Assembly: GCF_015356825.1 (NCBI RefSeq)
Contig: NZ_JAACYW010000112.1
Location: 1 to 33,124 of the forward strand
From: Catenulispora rubra
GTDB lineage: Bacteria > Actinomycetota > Actinomycetes > Streptomycetales > Catenulisporaceae
Direction: 5' to 3'
Length of the DNA stretch: 33,124 bases
Below the pieces are notes generated by a model, which saw nothing but the letters and a program-made list of their open reading frames with translations, was not told the origin of the DNA and did no database searches. Made by a program: the position numbers and the translations under genes. This document shows positions 15,028 through 23,206 of this stretch, piece after piece. Each line of letters starts with the position of its first letter. The stretch's first letter is position 1.

Positions 15028-15264
15028 ATGAGCCCCATCCGCAAGCGCCGCCTCAGCGGCGCCCAATCCGCGCGCGGCCCTGCGGCCAGCCACCCGTTGG
15101 CCGGCAACAGGCACCTCGCCCCGGGTCACACGATCATCCTGGTGGTGATCGTCCTGGCCGCTGTCGCGAGAAACTGGTCGCCTGAGCAGCTTACGACCCT
15201 TTTGGCCGTGTTGCTTCCGAGCGGGGCCGTCATCGCGACAACCAAGGGCCTGGCGAAGGACTGA
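15028..15264 (+). CDS. Small membrane protein next to an ECF sigma factor
   Basis: This 78-residue protein begins MSPIRKRRLSGAQSARG, a basic N-terminal tail expected to stay in the cytoplasm. Two hydrophobic segments follow: HTIILVVIVLAAVAR (about residues 33-47) and LTTLLAVLLPSGAVIA (about 55-70), then a short KGLAKD tail. I do not recognise a family; size and layout resemble small holin-like or regulatory membrane proteins. AAAGGAACGGAG lies upstream of ATG 15028. Its stop is 5 bp before the sigma-factor start, so the two are one operon. A membrane partner of the sigma factor is a reasonable guess, but no anti-sigma motif is visible. Confidence 0.6.
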   Translation: MSPIRKRRLSGAQSARGPAASHPLAGNRHLAPGHTIILVVIVLAAVARNWSPEQLTTLLAVLLPSGAVIATTKGLAKD

Positions 15265-15269
15265 GCCCT

Positions 15270-15941
15270 GTGAGCGCAGCACCGATCGCATCGACGAACA
15301 CCATGGATGCGCAGGACTTCGACACCCTCTACGAGATGGTGTACCCGAAGCTGCGCAGATACCTGGTGGCGGTCGGTGCTGCGCCCGACTACGTCGACGA
15401 CATCGTTCAGGAATCGTTCGAGGAATATCTGAAGGTGTGGCAGCGCGTCGGTTCTCCGGCGGCGTGGCTGCACCTCGTTGCCCGCCGCCGCCTCGCCGAC
15501 CGCTGGCGACGGCAGTACCCGGAACCAAAGACGCTAGAAGCTCTCCAAGAACTGATGCCGCCGACAAACGCAGCCGACATCGACGTGGACACCCGGATTT
15601 CCGTGCTGGCCGCTATGGGGCAACTGTCCCGGCGGCAGAAGGAAGTCATGGCCCTGACGGCGGATGGGTACACGACGCTTGAGATAGCGGAGATCCTCGG
15701 CATCAGCGCAGACAACGTGCGCTCCAACCTTCGTTACGCCCGCATCGTCCTTCGCGACATCCTGGCTCCGAGGCGGCAGGCGGTCGAGAACTCCCAGCAA
15801 CGAAACGGCGAACTCTCTCCGAGACGGGAACTTGCTGCGCGCGGGTTCGAAGAGGCACGCAACCAGGTGTCCAATATGAACACGCGGACACGGGCCGTAG
15901 TCACTGCCTACTGGAGCCCGACCGAACGAGAGGCCGCGTGA
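15270..15941 (+). CDS. ECF-type RNA polymerase sigma factor
   Basis: This 223-residue protein has the two-domain ECF layout. Region 2 (about residues 17-85) includes PDYVDDIVQESFEEYLKVWQ and AAWLHLVARRRLADRWRR. Region 4 (about 110-165) includes LSRRQKEVMALTADGYTTLE and the helix-turn-helix ISADNVRSNLRYARIVLRDI. About 55 further residues, rich in Arg and Glu, follow region 4 and are not a known regulatory extension. GTG 15270 is 9 bases after AAGGA. Its TGA overlaps a GTG (GTGA, 15938-15941) that opens only a 17-codon frame, so an anti-sigma gene that would normally be coupled there seems lost or reduced. The upstream membrane protein is co-transcribed. Confidence 0.88.
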   Translation: MSAAPIASTNTMDAQDFDTLYEMVYPKLRRYLVAVGAAPDYVDDIVQESFEEYLKVWQRVGSPAAWLHLVARRRLADRWRRQYPEPKTLEALQELMPPTNAADIDVDTRISVLAAMGQLSRRQKEVMALTADGYTTLEIAEILGISADNVRSNLRYARIVLRDILAPRRQAVENSQQRNGELSPRRELAARGFEEARNQVSNMNTRTRAVVTAYWSPTEREAA

Positions 15942-15991
15942 GCGACCAGCAATTTCTTGCCGCCCAGTGTCCTGGACGTATCCGGCAGTAA
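15938..15991 (+). CDS. 17-residue ORF coupled to the sigma-factor stop
   Basis: GTG at 15938 overlaps the sigma-factor TGA and opens MSDQQFLAAQCPGRIRQ before TAA. It is either the remnant of a truncated downstream gene (position and coupling suit an anti-sigma factor) or a very small peptide gene. A weak 41-residue frame from TTG 15999 to 16124 follows. I recognise neither. Confidence 0.25.
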   Translation: MSDQQFLAAQCPGRIRQ

Positions 15992-16111
15992 GAGAAGGTT
16001 GACGCGTGCTGCAACCAAGCCCACCGCCATTTTCGCGGCCGGCAACACCGCGGTACAGACGTCGTGGGTAAGTGACACCCCGCAGACGACTCGCGTGATG
16101 TTGGCCGCGGT

Positions 16112-16489
16112 TCAGCTGCTGTGAACAGACCCGCCGCCGGGCAGGGCCGCGCCGAGTGTTCTGGCCACGGCCTGAGTCCGGTCCTGGACGCCCAGCTTGC
16201 GGAAGATCGACCGCAGGTGGTTCTTCACCGTCGGCTCGGCGATGCCGAGGGCGCGGGCGATCCGGCGGTTCGACATGCCTGCGACCAGCAAGCTCAGCAC
16301 CACGTGCTCGCGCGCGGTCAGCGATTTCAGGCCGGGTGCCGAGCCCGACGGCGGCGTGAGGACCGGGGCCGCCCAGGAGGATACGGCGGCGGTCGTGACG
16401 GCGTTGGACTCGCCGCCCAGTAGGGACTCCAACCGGGCCACCAGGTCGGTCGCCCGGGCCAGCAACGCCGCCAAGGACTCTTCAGGCAT
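16112..16489 (-). CDS. Stand-alone LuxR-type HTH regulator
   Basis: This 125-residue protein consists of a short helical N-terminal part (MPEESLAALLARATDLVARL), a linker, and a complete LuxR/GerE DNA-binding domain (about residues 52-115) with LTAREHVVLSLLVAGMSNRR and TVKNHLRSIFRKLGVQDRTQ. No receiver or sensor domain is attached, so control must come from its level or a partner protein. It lies 128 bp downstream of the glutamate decarboxylase gene on the same strand and may be the last gene of that operon or its local regulator. Confidence 0.87.
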   Translation of the reverse strand: MPEESLAALLARATDLVARLESLLGGESNAVTTAAVSSWAAPVLTPPSGSAPGLKSLTAREHVVLSLLVAGMSNRRIARALGIAEPTVKNHLRSIFRKLGVQDRTQAVARTLGAALPGGGSVHSS

Positions 16490-16617
16490 GTGTGCTTCAT
16501 TCCCGTCTCACCATGCGATCTGGGCTCGCCTTTCGAAGGTCACCGGAATTGGTGAAGATCTGACGGGCTTTCGATTGTTGAGCCTTGCAGCAGCCGCATG
16601 TTGCCTGTCATGGTGTG

Positions 16618-17976
16618 CTATGCCTGGCCGGTCGCGGCGGCGGTGAGATGGTCGACTGCCTCCCGCAGGTTGCGCAGCAGCAGGTCGGCGATGTCGCGGC
16701 TGAAGCCGTTGCGGATCACGAGCCTCATCACTGTGACGTCCTGCAGGCCGGGCGGCAGCAGGTAGACCGGAACCTGCCAGCCGTGCATGCGCAGCCGCTC
16801 GGCGAGGTCGTCGACGGTGAAACCGTCGAATCCCTCGGTCACCCGGACGGCGAGCAGGGGCGCGTGGCTGCCGTCGGCGAGCACCTGGAGTCCGGGGATC
16901 CGGGACACCTGCTCGCCGAGGTACTCCGCCACGTCCCGGCAGGTGCGCTGGATCGCGCGATACCCCTCGAAGCCGAGGCGCAGGAAGTTGTAGTACTGGG
17001 CGATGACCGGGGCGCCGGCCCGCGAGAAGTTGAGCGTGAAGGTGCTCATGTGACCGCCGAGCAGGTCGCACTCCAGGACCATGCTCTGGGGAAGGGCCGC
17101 GTGGTCGCGCCAGACGATCCACCCGACCCCGGGGAAGACCAATCCGAACTTGTGGCCGGATGCATTGACCGAGGCCACCCGCGGAAGCCGGAAGTCCCAG
17201 ACCCGTTCGGGATCGAGGAAGGGGGCGATGAACCCGCCGACGGCGGCGTCCACATGGATGGGGATGTCCAGACCGGTTCGCGACTGGAGGCGGTCGAGTT
17301 CGGCGGCCATCTGCGCCACCGGGTCGTACCTGCCGACCTGGGTGGAGCCGAGGACGGCGATGACACCGATCGTGTTCTCGTCGCAGAACTCGGCCAACCG
17401 GGCCGGGTCGAGGGTCAGGGTTTCCGGGTCCATGGGCATGTACCTGGGCTCGACGTCCCAGTACTGGCAGAAGCGAGGCCAGCAGGTGTGCACGGTGGAG
17501 CCCATCACCAGGTTCGGGCGGTCGTCCGGCAGGCCGGCCGCGCGGCGCTGCTCGCGCCACCGCAGTTTGAGTGCGAGCGCGCCGAGCATCGCCGCCTCGC
17601 TGGAGCCCGCGGTGGAGCATCCCGCGCCGTCGCCGTCATGGTCGTGCCAGAGATGGTGGAGCATGTTGACGCAGCGGGCTTCGATCTCCGCGGTTTGCGG
17701 GTACTGGTCGTGGTCGACCAGGTTGCGGTCCAGCGTGTCGGCGATCAGGGCGCGGGCCTGCGGTTCCATCCAGGTGGTACAGAAGGTGGCGAGGTTGAGC
17801 CGGGCGTTGCCGTCCAGGACCAACTCGTCGCGGATGACCGCGGCCGCCGCGTCCGGGTTCATCGGGCTTGCCGGCAGCTGGAATCGAGGAACGCCCTGTT
17901 CCGGGATGATCCCGTCGTAGAGCGGGTTGGTCGGCAGTTGTTCCTGACGGCGGTGGGCTTCGACGCGCCTGTGCAT
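16618..17976 (-). CDS. gadB: Glutamate decarboxylase, PLP-dependent
   Basis: This 452-residue protein is a close relative of bacterial glutamate decarboxylases, which convert L-glutamate to GABA and CO2 and consume a proton. The PLP lysine is Lys276 in NASGHKFGL, the same number as in E. coli GadB, and the cofactor aspartate is in HVDAAVGGF (about 241-249). CVNMLHHLWH and WDFRLPRVASVNASGHK are family segments. The C-terminal His-containing tail that closes the E. coli active site at neutral pH is absent; the protein ends TAAATGQA, so activity may not be switched by pH in the same way. ATG 17976 has GGAG five bases upstream. It lies 77 bp after the DapA-family gene in the same operon. No antiporter gene is nearby, which argues against a simple acid-resistance role. 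Confidence 0.92.
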   Translation of the reverse strand: MHRRVEAHRRQEQLPTNPLYDGIIPEQGVPRFQLPASPMNPDAAAAVIRDELVLDGNARLNLATFCTTWMEPQARALIADTLDRNLVDHDQYPQTAEIEARCVNMLHHLWHDHDGDGAGCSTAGSSEAAMLGALALKLRWREQRRAAGLPDDRPNLVMGSTVHTCWPRFCQYWDVEPRYMPMDPETLTLDPARLAEFCDENTIGVIAVLGSTQVGRYDPVAQMAAELDRLQSRTGLDIPIHVDAAVGGFIAPFLDPERVWDFRLPRVASVNASGHKFGLVFPGVGWIVWRDHAALPQSMVLECDLLGGHMSTFTLNFSRAGAPVIAQYYNFLRLGFEGYRAIQRTCRDVAEYLGEQVSRIPGLQVLADGSHAPLLAVRVTEGFDGFTVDDLAERLRMHGWQVPVYLLPPGLQDVTVMRLVIRNGFSRDIADLLLRNLREAVDHLTAAATGQA

Positions 17977-18053
17977 CCTTGCTCCATGTGTTCGATACGG
18001 ATGTGCGGTGGTGCGGGAGGCGCAGTGGACGCTCCTTCGTGCGCCGGGATCCG

Positions 18054-18953
18054 TCAGTCGCGTGCGAGGTGGCTCAGCAGTGCCTGGAGCTCGACGCGTC
18101 CGGATTGCTCCAGTGGTAGCTGCGGCGGGCGGGGCACTCCTGTCTCAAAGCCCTGGAGTGCCAGACCAGCCTTGACCGTCGTCGGCAACCCGCCGCGAAC
18201 GATGAACTGAAGCAAAGGCAGGAGCTGGTAGAACCTGCTCCGGGCGGCCGCGAGATCCCCGCCGGCCACCGCGTCGTAGAACGCGAGGGTCTGCTCCGCT
18301 GCCAGGCAGGGCGCGGCGGTGCACCAGCCCACCGCTCCGGCGGCGAATGCGGACAGCGCGAGGGGGTTGCTGCCGTTGAACACGGGCACCTGTCCCTCGG
18401 AAAGCTGCACGATACGGTGCACGCGCTGGATGTCACCGGAGCTCTCCTTGACCATGGTGACGTTCTCCAGGCCGGTCACCAGGCGCACCAGCAGCTCCGG
18501 CGGCATGTCCACGCCGCTGGTGGCCGGGTTGTTGTAGGCCATCACGGGGATCGACACGGCGTCGCTGACCGCGGCATAGTGCCGCAGGATCTCGCGCTCC
18601 CCCAATTTCCAGTACGCCACCGGCAGCAGCATGACGGCGTCGGCCCCCGCGGCCTCGGCGAACTCGGCCCGTTTCACCGCGTTGCGCGTGGTGAGGTCGG
18701 AGACGCCGACCACGGTGGGAACCCGGCCGCCGACAGCCGACAGTGATGTCTGGGCGGCCTCGTACCATTCCTCGTCGGCCAGGTAGGCGCTCTCTCCGGT
18801 GGAACCCAGCGGGGCGATGCCGTGGACGCCCGCTTGGACCAGCCGTTCCACCAGGCCTTCAAGGGCGGTGGTGTCGATTCCGCCGTCACCGGGACGGAAG
18901 GGGGTGACGGGGTAGGCGATGACGCCCTGGAGTGTTCGTGTGCCGACTGCCAT
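18054..18953 (-). CDS. DapA-family (DHDPS/NAL) lyase
   Basis: This 299-residue TIM-barrel class I aldolase belongs to the dihydrodipicolinate synthase/N-acetylneuraminate lyase family. The Schiff-base lysine is Lys169 in TMVKESSGD, the proton-relay tyrosine is Tyr140 in MAYNNPATSG, and the pyruvate-binding motif is GSTGES (50-55). The ESA and YNNPATSG variants are common in family members that do not make lysine, so a lyase acting on another 2-oxo acid is more likely than lysine synthesis. Its start is 2 bp after the class II aldolase stop, so the two are tightly coupled. The neighbours suggest a short pathway for a small oxo- or hydroxy-acid; the actual substrate is not readable. Confidence 0.87.
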   Translation of the reverse strand: MAVGTRTLQGVIAYPVTPFRPGDGGIDTTALEGLVERLVQAGVHGIAPLGSTGESAYLADEEWYEAAQTSLSAVGGRVPTVVGVSDLTTRNAVKRAEFAEAAGADAVMLLPVAYWKLGEREILRHYAAVSDAVSIPVMAYNNPATSGVDMPPELLVRLVTGLENVTMVKESSGDIQRVHRIVQLSEGQVPVFNGSNPLALSAFAAGAVGWCTAAPCLAAEQTLAFYDAVAGGDLAAARSRFYQLLPLLQFIVRGGLPTTVKAGLALQGFETGVPRPPQLPLEQSGRVELQALLSHLARD

Positions 18954-18955
18954 TT

Positions 18956-19810
18956 CTACAGGCCTCCCTCGGTGGCGATGCTGTGGTGGTGCTCGTCGGC
19001 GGAAAAGTGCGGGGCGTCGGCACCGAAGCCGATGCACGCCCCATGACCTGCGCGAACCGCGCGGCGTGCGTAGTAGGCGAACGCGGCCTGGTGGCGCTTG
19101 GGCGTGGAAACCCAGTCGCGGGCCTCGGCGGCCAGCCGCGGGTCGAGCGGCTGGACGGAGCCGGCCGCCATCGCCAGCAGCTGCAGGCGGGCGGCGCGCT
19201 CGATCAGGACGGCGAGCACGCAGGCCTCCTCGATCGTCGCGCCGGTGACCACCTGTCCGTGGTGGGCCAGAAACAGCGCCTTCTTCGCGCCCAGCGTCCC
19301 GGCGATCAGCTCTCCCTCCTCGTTGCCGACGGGAATCCCGGGCCACCGATCGAGAAACGCGCACTCGTCGTAGAGAGGGCAGGTGTCCATCTGGGAGACC
19401 ACCAGCGGTGTCTCGAGCATGGACAGCGCGGCGATGTGCAGCGGGTGTGTGTGGACGATGCAGTTGACGTCGGGCCGGGCACGGTAGATCCAGCTGTGGA
19501 AGCGGTTGGCCGGGTTGGCCATCCCCCCGCCCGCCAGTACGTTGAGATCCTCGTCGACGGTGATGAGATTGTGCTCGGTGACCTCGTCGAAGCCCAGGCC
19601 GAGGCGCTGGGTGTAGTAGGTTCCCGGATCCTCTGCACGGGTGGTGATCTGGCCCGAGAGCCCCGAGTCGTGTCCCATTTCGAACAGGATCCGGCAGGTC
19701 AGCGCCAGCTTCTGGCGTTTGGTCCACACGTTGTCCGCGATCGCGGTCTCCATGCGGCGCTGGGCGAGCGCTACAAGGTCGCTCTTCGGGGTGTTCATGG
19801 TGCTGTCCAC
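18956..19810 (-). CDS. Class II aldolase/adducin-family protein
   Basis: This 284-residue protein belongs to the zinc-dependent class II aldolase/adducin family (fuculose-phosphate aldolase-like). The zinc ligands HTH (about residues 120-122) and the His in FLAHHGQVVTG (183-184) are present, with the acidic position in the DSGLSGQITTR region. GTG 19810 is preferred because GGAGG lies 10 bases upstream; ATG 19798 has no site and the open frame to 19921 runs through the promoter. It is the first gene of the aldolase/DapA/gadB operon, and an inverted repeat (19926-19960) lies between it and the divergent P450 gene. Members cleave or decarboxylate sugar-phosphate-like or 2-oxo-acid substrates. 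Confidence 0.85.
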   Translation of the reverse strand: MDSTMNTPKSDLVALAQRRMETAIADNVWTKRQKLALTCRILFEMGHDSGLSGQITTRAEDPGTYYTQRLGLGFDEVTEHNLITVDEDLNVLAGGGMANPANRFHSWIYRARPDVNCIVHTHPLHIAALSMLETPLVVSQMDTCPLYDECAFLDRWPGIPVGNEEGELIAGTLGAKKALFLAHHGQVVTGATIEEACVLAVLIERAARLQLLAMAAGSVQPLDPRLAAEARDWVSTPKRHQAAFAYYARRAVRAGHGACIGFGADAPHFSADEHHHSIATEGGL

Positions 19811-19925
19811 AGTCGGCTTGCCTCCGATCAGCTGGGGATGATCCCTGATTCCGATGGTCGCCGGATGCATGAAGCCGGGCAATGACACCTTCGGAGCATG
19901 CCATTGGTGCCATATCTGCATGTCA

Positions 19926-19960
19926 GACTCGTGATTAGAGTCGACATGGAATCACGACTC
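19926..19960. promoter_or_regulatory. Inverted repeat between aldolase and P450 genes
   Basis: GACTCGTGATT (19926-19936) and AATCACGACTC (19950-19960) pair at 10 of 11 positions with a 13-base spacer. It lies 20 bp before the P450 ATG and about 115 bp before the aldolase start. It probably binds a dimeric regulator that controls the divergent genes. No regulator gene is adjacent; the LuxR-type HTH protein at 16112-16489 is the nearest candidate. Confidence 0.6.
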
Positions 19961-19979
19961 GAAGGAAAGGCGCTCCGGG

Positions 19980-21128
19980 ATGTCCACATTCACCGATGCC
20001 ATCACTGTGGAAGAGCTCGAATTCGATCCCTACCCGGTGTACGCAAGGCTGCGCCAGGAGGAGCCTGTGGCCTGGGTCCCGGCCCTCGGCTCCTGGTTCG
20101 TGACCACCTGGCACGAGGTACGCCGCTCGATGAGCGACCTGGAGTCGTTCACCACGGTGAACCCGGCCACGCCACTGGCCCGCTACTGCGGGCCGGGCAA
20201 CATCCTGGGGCGGGAGGGAGACGCGCATTCGCAACTCAAGGAAAGCGTCGACGACCTGTTCGCCCCCGTGCACGCCGCCCAGTGGGCCGCGCTGGCCGAA
20301 TCGGCCGCCCGAGAGCAGTTTGATTCCCTGGTCGAACTGGGATCGGCCGACCTCATGGCGACGTACTTCAAGCCCGTCTGCGTCGGCGTGATCGGACGGT
20401 ACCTCGGCTTGACCCCGGCCGAGGCGTCGACGGTGACCCGCTGGTCGGAGGGGCTGATCGCGGCCTTGACCAACGCCGGGCAGGACTCGGCGGCGGCCCG
20501 CCCGGGCTGGCAGGCGCTGGCGGAGATCGACGCGGCGCTCGGAGCGCAGCTGGACCGGCTCGGCCGATGCCCGGACTCCTCGGTGCCCTCCCGGCTCCTG
20601 CAGTGCGCGGGCCCCGCCGACACACTCGCCACGCTCAAGATGATCATCAGTGCGCTACTGGAACCTGCCTGGCTGTGTGCCAACACGATGTACGCATTGC
20701 TCACCCATCCCCAACAGCTGGCCGCGGTACGGGCAGATCCCGGCCTCACCGCGGTGGCTGTGGCCGAGGGCCTTCGATGGATGGGGCCCGTGGGCGCACT
20801 CGGGAGACTGACCACCAGGCAGGTGACGCTCGGCGGCGTAGTGATCCCAGCGGGCACCCCGGTCACCCCTGTGATCGCCGCAGCGAACCGGGACGGGTCA
20901 GTCTTCGAGGACGCGGAGCGCTTCGACGTGCACCGCCGGCCCGCCCCCCACCTGTCACTCGGATACGCCAGGCATCAGTGCCTCGCGGTCGACCTCGTCC
21001 CGACGGTGGTCGCCGCCACGCTGCGGGTACTGCTCGAACGCTGTGCGGCGCTGCGCATGGAGACCCAGAACCAGCCTTACGGCTTCAAGTTCCGCAAGTT
21101 CTCGGAGTTTCCGGTCAGCTGGTCGTGA
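19980..21128 (+). CDS. Atypical cytochrome P450
   Basis: This 382-residue protein is of the bacterial soluble P450 type (CYP105/107-like). The heme ligand is Cys334 in HLSLGYARHQCLAVDL, where the usual FGxGxHxCxG loop has Leu for Phe and Ala-Val for the glycine after Cys. The K-helix ExxR is EGLR (263-266). The I-helix (about 222-240) reads SALLEPAWLCANTMYALL, without the AGxxT oxygen-activation motif. Members lacking this motif often use peroxide or do rearrangements rather than simple hydroxylation. ATG 19980 follows AAGGAAAGG. No ferredoxin gene is adjacent. It converges on the methyltransferase gene at 21218. Confidence 0.9.
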   Translation: MSTFTDAITVEELEFDPYPVYARLRQEEPVAWVPALGSWFVTTWHEVRRSMSDLESFTTVNPATPLARYCGPGNILGREGDAHSQLKESVDDLFAPVHAAQWAALAESAAREQFDSLVELGSADLMATYFKPVCVGVIGRYLGLTPAEASTVTRWSEGLIAALTNAGQDSAAARPGWQALAEIDAALGAQLDRLGRCPDSSVPSRLLQCAGPADTLATLKMIISALLEPAWLCANTMYALLTHPQQLAAVRADPGLTAVAVAEGLRWMGPVGALGRLTTRQVTLGGVVIPAGTPVTPVIAAANRDGSVFEDAERFDVHRRPAPHLSLGYARHQCLAVDLVPTVVAATLRVLLERCAALRMETQNQPYGFKFRKFSEFPVSWS

Positions 21129-21217
21129 TTGCTGAAGGTCCGCCGGCCGCCTGGCCCAAAGGGCACGCCACCTTGGCGAAACTCACCCGGTTGGTGTTCT
21201 CCTGCGACGAACGGTCT

Positions 21218-22276
21218 TCATGCCTTGGCTTCCAGCACGATGTTGAACGATGTTTCAGCGACCCGGCGCAGCGACTTGAAGCCGGCGCAGACGACGATCT
21301 CCCGGAGCCGGGCCTCGCCGGCCTGTGCGCCCAGTGCGGCGCCCACCTCCTGGGTCAGGGAGTTCGGCACACACAGCAGCGTCGACAGCCCGTAGTAGGC
21401 GGCGCCAACCGGGTTGAGGTTGCCGACAAGGCCGTCGGCTGCGAACGGCTCGACGATCATCAGCGTCCCGTCAGGGGCGAGATGTTCGAGCACCCGGGCG
21501 CAGGCACCGGCAGGGTCGCCCATGTCATGCAGGCAGTCGAAGAAGCACACCAGATCGTAGGTGCCCTCGAAGGTCGTGACCGAGGCGGTCTGGAAGCGGA
21601 CCTTGCCGTCCAGCCCGGCGTCGGCAGCGCGTTTGCGCGCGGTGCGGATCGAGCCGTCGTGGGCGTCGAAGCCGACGACGGCCGCGGCGGGGTAGGCCTG
21701 GGCGAGCAGCAGGGTCGAGGCACCGTGGCCGCAGCCCATGTCGGCGACCCGTGCGCCGGCGGCGAGCTTGGCCGTGACACCGTCCAGGGCCGGGATCCAG
21801 GTGCGGGTCAGGTGGTTGAGGTAGCCGGGCCGGAAGAACCGTTCGCAGCCGACCAGGACGTGCTCGTTGTGGGCTCCCCAGGGGAATCCGTCACCGGTCC
21901 GGAACCGTTCGGCGATCGCGTCCGTGGCGCAGACCGATCCGACCGCGAGCTCGAACGCGCCGATCACACAGTCCGGGCTGGTCTCGTCGGTCAGCGGGGC
22001 GGCGTGCTCGTCCGGCAGCCGGAACCGGCCGCCGCCTTCACCGGCACCGTCGTAGGACACGTATCCGGCCGCCGCCTGGGCGCTCAACCACTCTCGGACA
22101 TACCGCTCAGCGGTGCCGGTGCGCGCGGCCAACTCCGCCGGGGTGAGCGCGCCGGCGCCGGCCATGGCCCGATACAGGCCGAGCCGATCGCCGATCACCA
22201 CCATCGCCCCGCCCAGCACCGCCGCTACGTCACCGACAGCCCGCTCAACGAACTGTGCCGTCTTCGCCTCGGCCAT
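21218..22276 (-). CDS. SAM-dependent methyltransferase with winged-helix N-terminus
   Basis: This 352-residue protein has an N-terminal winged-helix dimerisation region (about residues 10-95, with LTPAELAARTGTAERYVREW), followed by a Rossmann-fold methyltransferase domain. The SAM motif is VADMGCGHGAST (about 177-188) and the acidic ribose-binding residue lies in VVGFDAHDGS. This resembles the actinobacterial Rv2258c-like group. ATG 22276 has GGAAGGAACC upstream. It is the third gene of the desulfurase-like/methyltransferase operon, 108 bp after the second methyltransferase. It could methylate O, N, S or C; the substrate is unknown. Confidence 0.87.
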   Translation of the reverse strand: MAEAKTAQFVERAVGDVAAVLGGAMVVIGDRLGLYRAMAGAGALTPAELAARTGTAERYVREWLSAQAAAGYVSYDGAGEGGGRFRLPDEHAAPLTDETSPDCVIGAFELAVGSVCATDAIAERFRTGDGFPWGAHNEHVLVGCERFFRPGYLNHLTRTWIPALDGVTAKLAAGARVADMGCGHGASTLLLAQAYPAAAVVGFDAHDGSIRTARKRAADAGLDGKVRFQTASVTTFEGTYDLVCFFDCLHDMGDPAGACARVLEHLAPDGTLMIVEPFAADGLVGNLNPVGAAYYGLSTLLCVPNSLTQEVGAALGAQAGEARLREIVVCAGFKSLRRVAETSFNIVLEAKA

Positions 22277-22384
22277 CGGCGGTTCCTTCCTGGTCGCGCT
22301 CGTCGCCGACGGCGGCGAGACTCATCATTTCGTAGGCCCGCAGCATGTACTGCGCAGTCGTGGGCGCTGTCATGGCGGGCCTTG

Positions 22385-23206
22385 TCAGGCCCGGGCGACG
22401 ATGAGGGCGGCCGTAGTCGTCGTGTACAGCGTGCCGTCACCGGCCGTCATCGGGGCGAGGCGCTTCCTGGCCAGCTTGTAGAAGGCGTGGCGTGACGTCT
22501 CATCCAGATCTGAGAGGTCGCCGCCGACTGAGGTGAACCCGAAGAAGCGGCACACCTGATCGGGGCCGCCGGGGAACACCGCGGGCAGCGTGTGCCGGCG
22601 CGCCAGGACGTCGGTGAACCCCGCCGCGGCCACCGCGCGGGCGGTTTCCGGTGCGGACAGCGACCACGGTTTCGCGAACGCCTCCGCGGCTTCGCTGCCG
22701 AACTGGTCGCGGACGGTGTCGAACAGGACCCGGAACAGGGGGTTGCGGTCCAGCGCGCACCAGGTGAGCGCGCCGAGCCTGCCGCCGTGCTTGACGGACA
22801 CGCGGATCTTGGCCAGTGCCGCGGGCAGGTCGGTGACGAATTGCAGTATCTGCTGGCAGGTGACCACGTCGAACTCGTCATCGGGGACCTGTAGCGCTCC
22901 GGCGTCGCCTTCCAGATAGCTGATGGGCGCGCCGGCCACGGCAGGCTTGTTCTCAGCCAGTGCCAGCATGTCGGCGTTGGAGTCGACCGCGACCACGCGG
23001 CCGGCCGGGCCCACGCAGGCCGCCAGCACGCGGGCCACGGTGCCCGGACCGGTGCCGACGTCGAGGGCCGCAGACGCGGGCTCGGGGGTGAGAGCGCCCA
23101 CGAGCAGGCAGGCCCAGGGGTGGAACAGCACTGGGACGAAGATGTCGTCGTAGTCGCGCAGCGGTCCCCCGGCTGTGACCGCGGCGGCCGGGGATCGGCC
23201 GGTCAT
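22385..23206 (-). CDS. SAM-dependent methyltransferase (UbiE-like)
   Basis: This 273-residue class I methyltransferase has the SAM-binding motif ALDVGTGPGTVARVLA (about residues 47-62), motif II acidic residue in VVAVDSNADML, and the catalytic-face segment FDVVTCQQILQFVTDLPAAL. It resembles UbiE/COQ5-type and biosynthetic-cluster methyltransferases. ATG 23206 overlaps the stop of the cysteine-desulfurase-like gene (ATGA, 23203-23206), so the two are translationally coupled and probably act on the same pathway. A longer upstream open frame only runs antisense-like through the preceding gene and is ignored. With a PLP sulfur-transfer homologue upstream, a thiol or thioether substrate is worth considering, but this is inference. 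Confidence 0.88.
   Translation of the reverse strand: MTGRSPAAAVTAGGPLRDYDDIFVPVLFHPWACLLVGALTPEPASAALDVGTGPGTVARVLAACVGPAGRVVAVDSNADMLALAENKPAVAGAPISYLEGDAGALQVPDDEFDVVTCQQILQFVTDLPAALAKIRVSVKHGGRLGALTWCALDRNPLFRVLFDTVRDQFGSEAAEAFAKPWSLSAPETARAVAAAGFTDVLARRHTLPAVFPGGPDQVCRFFGFTSVGGDLSDLDETSRHAFYKLARKRLAPMTAGDGTLYTTTTAALIVARA

Noticed and set aside
16585..18210. Very long plus-strand open frame opposite gadB.
   Set aside because: It is antisense to a strongly conserved decarboxylase and has no family features. Long antisense frames are expected at this GC content. The same applies to the long frames opposite 18956-19810 and 28216-29625.
18054..18953. Annotation as the lysine-biosynthesis enzyme DapA.
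   Set aside because: The motif variants and the operon context with aldolase and decarboxylase do not fit lysine synthesis; only the family is claimed.
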